Of a DNA stretch of 64,000 nt, positions 62,099 to 64,000 are shown piece after piece. The notes under the pieces are model-generated. The model had not been told where the DNA came from. It saw only the letters and a list, made by a program, of their open reading frames with translations, and did no database searches. Position 1 is the stretch's first letter. Every line of letters starts with the position of its first letter. Source of the DNA: Janthinobacterium agaricidamnosum NBRC 102515 = DSM 9628 (GTDB taxonomy: Bacteria; Pseudomonadota; Gammaproteobacteria; Burkholderiales; Burkholderiaceae_D); NCBI RefSeq assembly GCF_000723165.1, contig NZ_HG322949.1, forward strand, positions 4,868,173 to 4,932,172. The letters run 5' to 3'. A program made the position numbers and the translations under genes.

Positions 62099-62520
62099 AA
62101 TGCCAATGAAAAGTGAATGCCGCGCCTCATGTTGATATCTGCAAAGATATGCACAGGGCTATGGGGTGTACAGGAATGGCACAATTATCGCAGAGTTTGG
62201 GCGCGCGCCGCGGTGACTCTCGCAATCAGAGCCTATCCCAGTAGTGAGCGTCTTCTGCTGAGGGGCGCCAGCAGGGGACGTATTCATCTACTGGGATAGG
62301 CTCTAAGAGCGCCTGACAAAACACCCATGGCCAGGCGCCCGGAGCCAAGTTCGTCCATTTTCCTCAAAGCAAGGTCAAATATAGCCTATTTAACATCTTC
62401 TCTAGATATTCAAAGCAATTAAACAGCTTGCCGTGTCAGTTTGTTACAATGCCCCATAGATAAAATTCATTGCGGTTTACAACGTGGTTTTCACCGCGTT
62501 TCTACGGAAGCGATACCATC
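62099..62520. other. Divergent intergenic region upstream of polA and the DUF2782 gene
   Basis: A 420-base stretch without a gene. It contains a palindromic element at 62228-62304 and becomes AT-rich after 62330. A TACAAT at 62445 may be a -10 for the DUF2782 gene, but no good -35 stands at the right distance. Confidence 0.5.
62228..62304. repeat. 77-bp palindromic element
   Basis: AGAGCCTATCCCAGTAG at 62228-62244 is perfectly complementary to CTACTGGGATAGGCTCT at 62288-62304. Inside, CTGCTG and CAGCAG plus CGTC and GACG pair as well, so the whole unit folds as one long hairpin. It looks like a small mobile palindrome (REP/MITE type); no target-site duplication was identified. Confidence 0.7.
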
Positions 62521-62928
62521 ATGATGCGCACATCCACAATCTGGCACATTCTCGGTTTGTCCCTGCTGGTTTATACTGCCTCGGCCGGCGCACAGCAACG
62601 GCCGAGCGACGCGCCGCCCAAGCTGGAACAGATCGAAGACGCCGGCGACCCTGCCGTGACCGTGACCAGCAAGCCCACCGAACAGAAAATCACTGAAAAG
62701 CGTGAACAAGGCAAGGTCAGCGAAGTCAAAGTCAGCACCGGCGGCAGCACGTATTATTTGAAACCGAGCACCGCAGCCGGCACCTCCGTTCCGGGCGACG
62801 CCACCAGCAGCGGCAACCGCGGCGCGCAATGGCAAATCCTGGAATTTGACCTGGGCAAGAAAAAACAGAAACAAAAAGAAGAAGAGGCCGCCGACAATAC
62901 GCCCGAGCCGCCGCCTCCGGCAAAATAA
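62521..62928 (+). CDS. DUF2782 exported small protein
   Basis: A 135-residue protein with a signal peptide (LGLSLLVYTASAGAQQ) and a charged, Pro-rich C-terminus. The core ...EDAGDPAVTVTSKPTEQKITEKREQGKVSEVKVSTGGSTYYLKP... is the DUF2782 domain found before thrB in Burkholderiales. Double ATG at 62521/62524; a GGAAG lies 12 bases before the first. Function unknown. Confidence 0.85.
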   Translation: MMRTSTIWHILGLSLLVYTASAGAQQRPSDAPPKLEQIEDAGDPAVTVTSKPTEQKITEKREQGKVSEVKVSTGGSTYYLKPSTAAGTSVPGDATSSGNRGAQWQILEFDLGKKKQKQKEEEAADNTPEPPPPAK

Positions 62929-62977
62929 CTCCGCCGGCACCGCCGTTTTCCCTTTTTACTGACTTATTTTTTCTCTC

Positions 62978-63934
62978 ATGGCAGTTTTTACCCCGGTTAA
63001 CCTGGATGACGTCGGCCAGTGGATCACGCAATTCCCTCTTGGCAAGCCGCTGGCGATCAAAGGCATCGCTTCCGGCATCGAGAACAGCAATTTTTTCCTG
63101 ACGACCGAGCGCGGCGAATTCGTGCTCACGATCTTTGAAAACCTGAGCTTCGAACAATTGCCGTTTTACCTCAAGCTGATGCGCCACCTGGCGGACCGCG
63201 ACGTGCTGGTGCCGGCGCCGATTCCGAACGCGGATGGCGAGCTGATAGTCGCTTTGCACGGCAAACCGGCCGCCATCGTCAGCAAGCTCGAAGGCCGTTC
63301 GCAAATGGAACCGCAGCCGGTGCATTGCGCGGCGGTCGGTGCGATGCTGGCGAAGATGCATTTGGCGGCGCAAGATTTTCCGCTGCAACAGCCAAACTTG
63401 CGCGCACTAGATTGGTGGAATGCCACCACGCCGCAAGTCTTGCCGTTCTTATCGGACAGCAACGCCAGTCTGTTGCGCGCCGAAATGCATTTCCAGGACG
63501 CGTTTGCCGCCAGCGCCACCTACCGCGCCTTGGCGCGCGGCCCGGTGCATGCCGACCTGTTCCGCAATAACGTCATGTTCGACGGCGAACACCTGACCGG
63601 TTTCTTCGATTTTTATTTTGCCGGTTGCGACACCTGGCTGTTCGACGTCGCCGTCACCGTCAACGACTGGTGCATCAACCTCGACAGCGGCGTGCTGGAC
63701 GTTGACCGCGTGGCCGCGCTGCTGCGGGCTTACCACGCGGTGCGTCCGTTCACGCCGGTGGAACAAACCGCGTGGCAGCCGATGCTGCGCGGTGCGGCCT
63801 TGCGTTTCTGGCTGTCGCGCCTGTATGACTTTTACCAGCCGCGCGCCGCTGAAATGCTGACGCCGCACGACCCGACCCATTTTGAGCGCATTTTGCGCGA
63901 ACGCATTACCAACGCCGCTCCGGCTTTATTCTGA
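62978..63934 (+). CDS. thrB: Homoserine kinase ThrB (aminoglycoside phosphotransferase-like)
   Basis: Kinase of the threonine pathway, phosphorylating homoserine. The 318-residue protein belongs to the APH-fold type of ThrB, with [15 protein letters not shown] (nucleotide loop), the catalytic [14 protein letters not shown] and [16 protein letters not shown] segments. It follows the DUF2782 gene by 49 bases and its stop overlaps the next ATG (TGATG), giving the conserved Burkholderiales order. Confidence 0.94.
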   Translation: MAVFTPVNLDDVGQWITQFPLGKPLAIKGIASGIENSNFFLTTERGEFVLTIFENLSFEQLPFYLKLMRHLADRDVLVPAPIPNADGELIVALHGKPAAIVSKLEGRSQMEPQPVHCAAVGAMLAKMHLAAQDFPLQQPNLRALDWWNATTPQVLPFLSDSNASLLRAEMHFQDAFAASATYRALARGPVHADLFRNNVMFDGEHLTGFFDFYFAGCDTWLFDVAVTVNDWCINLDSGVLDVDRVAALLRAYHAVRPFTPVEQTAWQPMLRGAALRFWLSRLYDFYQPRAAEMLTPHDPTHFERILRERITNAAPALF

Positions 63935-64000
63935 TGGAAAAATTACCTGCAGTTTCAGGCTGGTTATGGGTGAAACAAGGCTTCGGCCTGTTTTGCAAAC
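63934..64000 (+). CDS. BPSS1780-type membrane protein (start only)
   Basis: The window ends 67 bases into this gene. The visible residues [20 protein letters not shown] match the N-terminus of BPSS1780-family membrane proteins, which are regularly encoded after thrB in Burkholderiales. Coupled to thrB by a one-base overlap. Truncated by the window, not broken. Confidence 0.75.
   Translation, partial: MEKLPAVSGWLWVKQGFGLFCK

Noticed and set aside
1..64000. CRISPR array, tRNA, rRNA, prophage or intact insertion sequence
   Set aside because: No regularly spaced direct repeats, no tRNA-like cloverleaf ends, no rRNA-like conserved stretches and no transposase or phage structural genes were recognised on reading the window.

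Overview
The window is a gene-dense, roughly 60% GC chromosomal segment of a betaproteobacterium, most likely family Oxalobacteraceae (Janthinobacterium/Duganella/Massilia/Herbaspirillum group). The evidence is gene order typical of Burkholderiales (ftsY-ftsE-ftsX-rpoH; a caa3-like cytochrome oxidase cluster with ctaC, ctaD, ctaG, ctaE, SURF1, ctaA, ctaB and SCO; xseB-ispA-dxs; polA / DUF2782 / thrB / BPSS1780-type membrane protein), a PEP-CTERM exported protein, and protein sequences of beta type. No rRNA, tRNA, CRISPR array, prophage or intact insertion sequence was recognised.

Layout. 0.2-4.3 kb: cell division and SRP receptor genes, then the heat-shock sigma factor rpoH, whose promoter is overlaid by a CIRCE operator. 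4.6-5.4 kb: a diverged 412-bp tandem duplication carrying two small Ser/Ala-rich proteins, each preceded by the same HrpL-type hrp-box-like motif. 5.5-12.3 kb: small lipoprotein and TPR genes, a TerD/AIM24/TerD/DUF475 stress-membrane cluster, nhaR, and a higBA toxin-antitoxin pair with a palindromic operator. 12.5-24 kb: a CorC-like protein, an AI-2E-family permease and the full cytochrome c oxidase structural and assembly cluster (heme A synthesis, copper delivery by two SCO-type proteins, COX11, SURF1, and a 35-residue assembly peptide). 24.5-30.5 kb: bioC, comF, trmL, rfaE2, oxyR, ubiA and a yqjD/yqjE/yqjK-like envelope operon. 30.5-35 kb: an MFS exporter and a FAD/NAD(P)-binding enzyme divergent from a MocR/PdxR regulator. 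35-39.5 kb: proC, the YggS PLP-homeostasis protein, the type IV pilus retraction ATPases pilT and pilU, and a glutathione peroxidase. 39.6-43.2 kb: a GGDEF-EAL protein and an OTU-type cysteine protease with three N-terminal repeats. 43.2-47.7 kb: glycolate oxidase glcDEF and a corrinoid adenosyltransferase. 47.8-53 kb: a FUSC-family permease and isoprenoid genes dxs-ispA with xseB. 53.5-64 kb: a Rieske oxygenase, an EamA transporter, a sulfurtransferase, a PEP-CTERM protein with a LecA-like domain, a ZIP transporter, a dienelactone hydrolase, polA, DUF2782, thrB and the start of a membrane protein gene.

How they fit together. Most of the window is housekeeping: respiration, heat and oxidative stress response, envelope stress, isoprenoids/quinone, pili. 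The accessory signal with most promise is a possible host-interaction regulon: two small cysteine-free Ser-rich proteins with near-consensus hrp boxes, and a eukaryotic-like OTU protease with a weaker box. No type III secretion apparatus or hrpL gene lies in the window, so this stays a hypothesis. Two long palindromic intergenic elements (58210-58337 and 62228-62304) and a ZIP gene lacking a normal start codon next to one of them are further points of interest.
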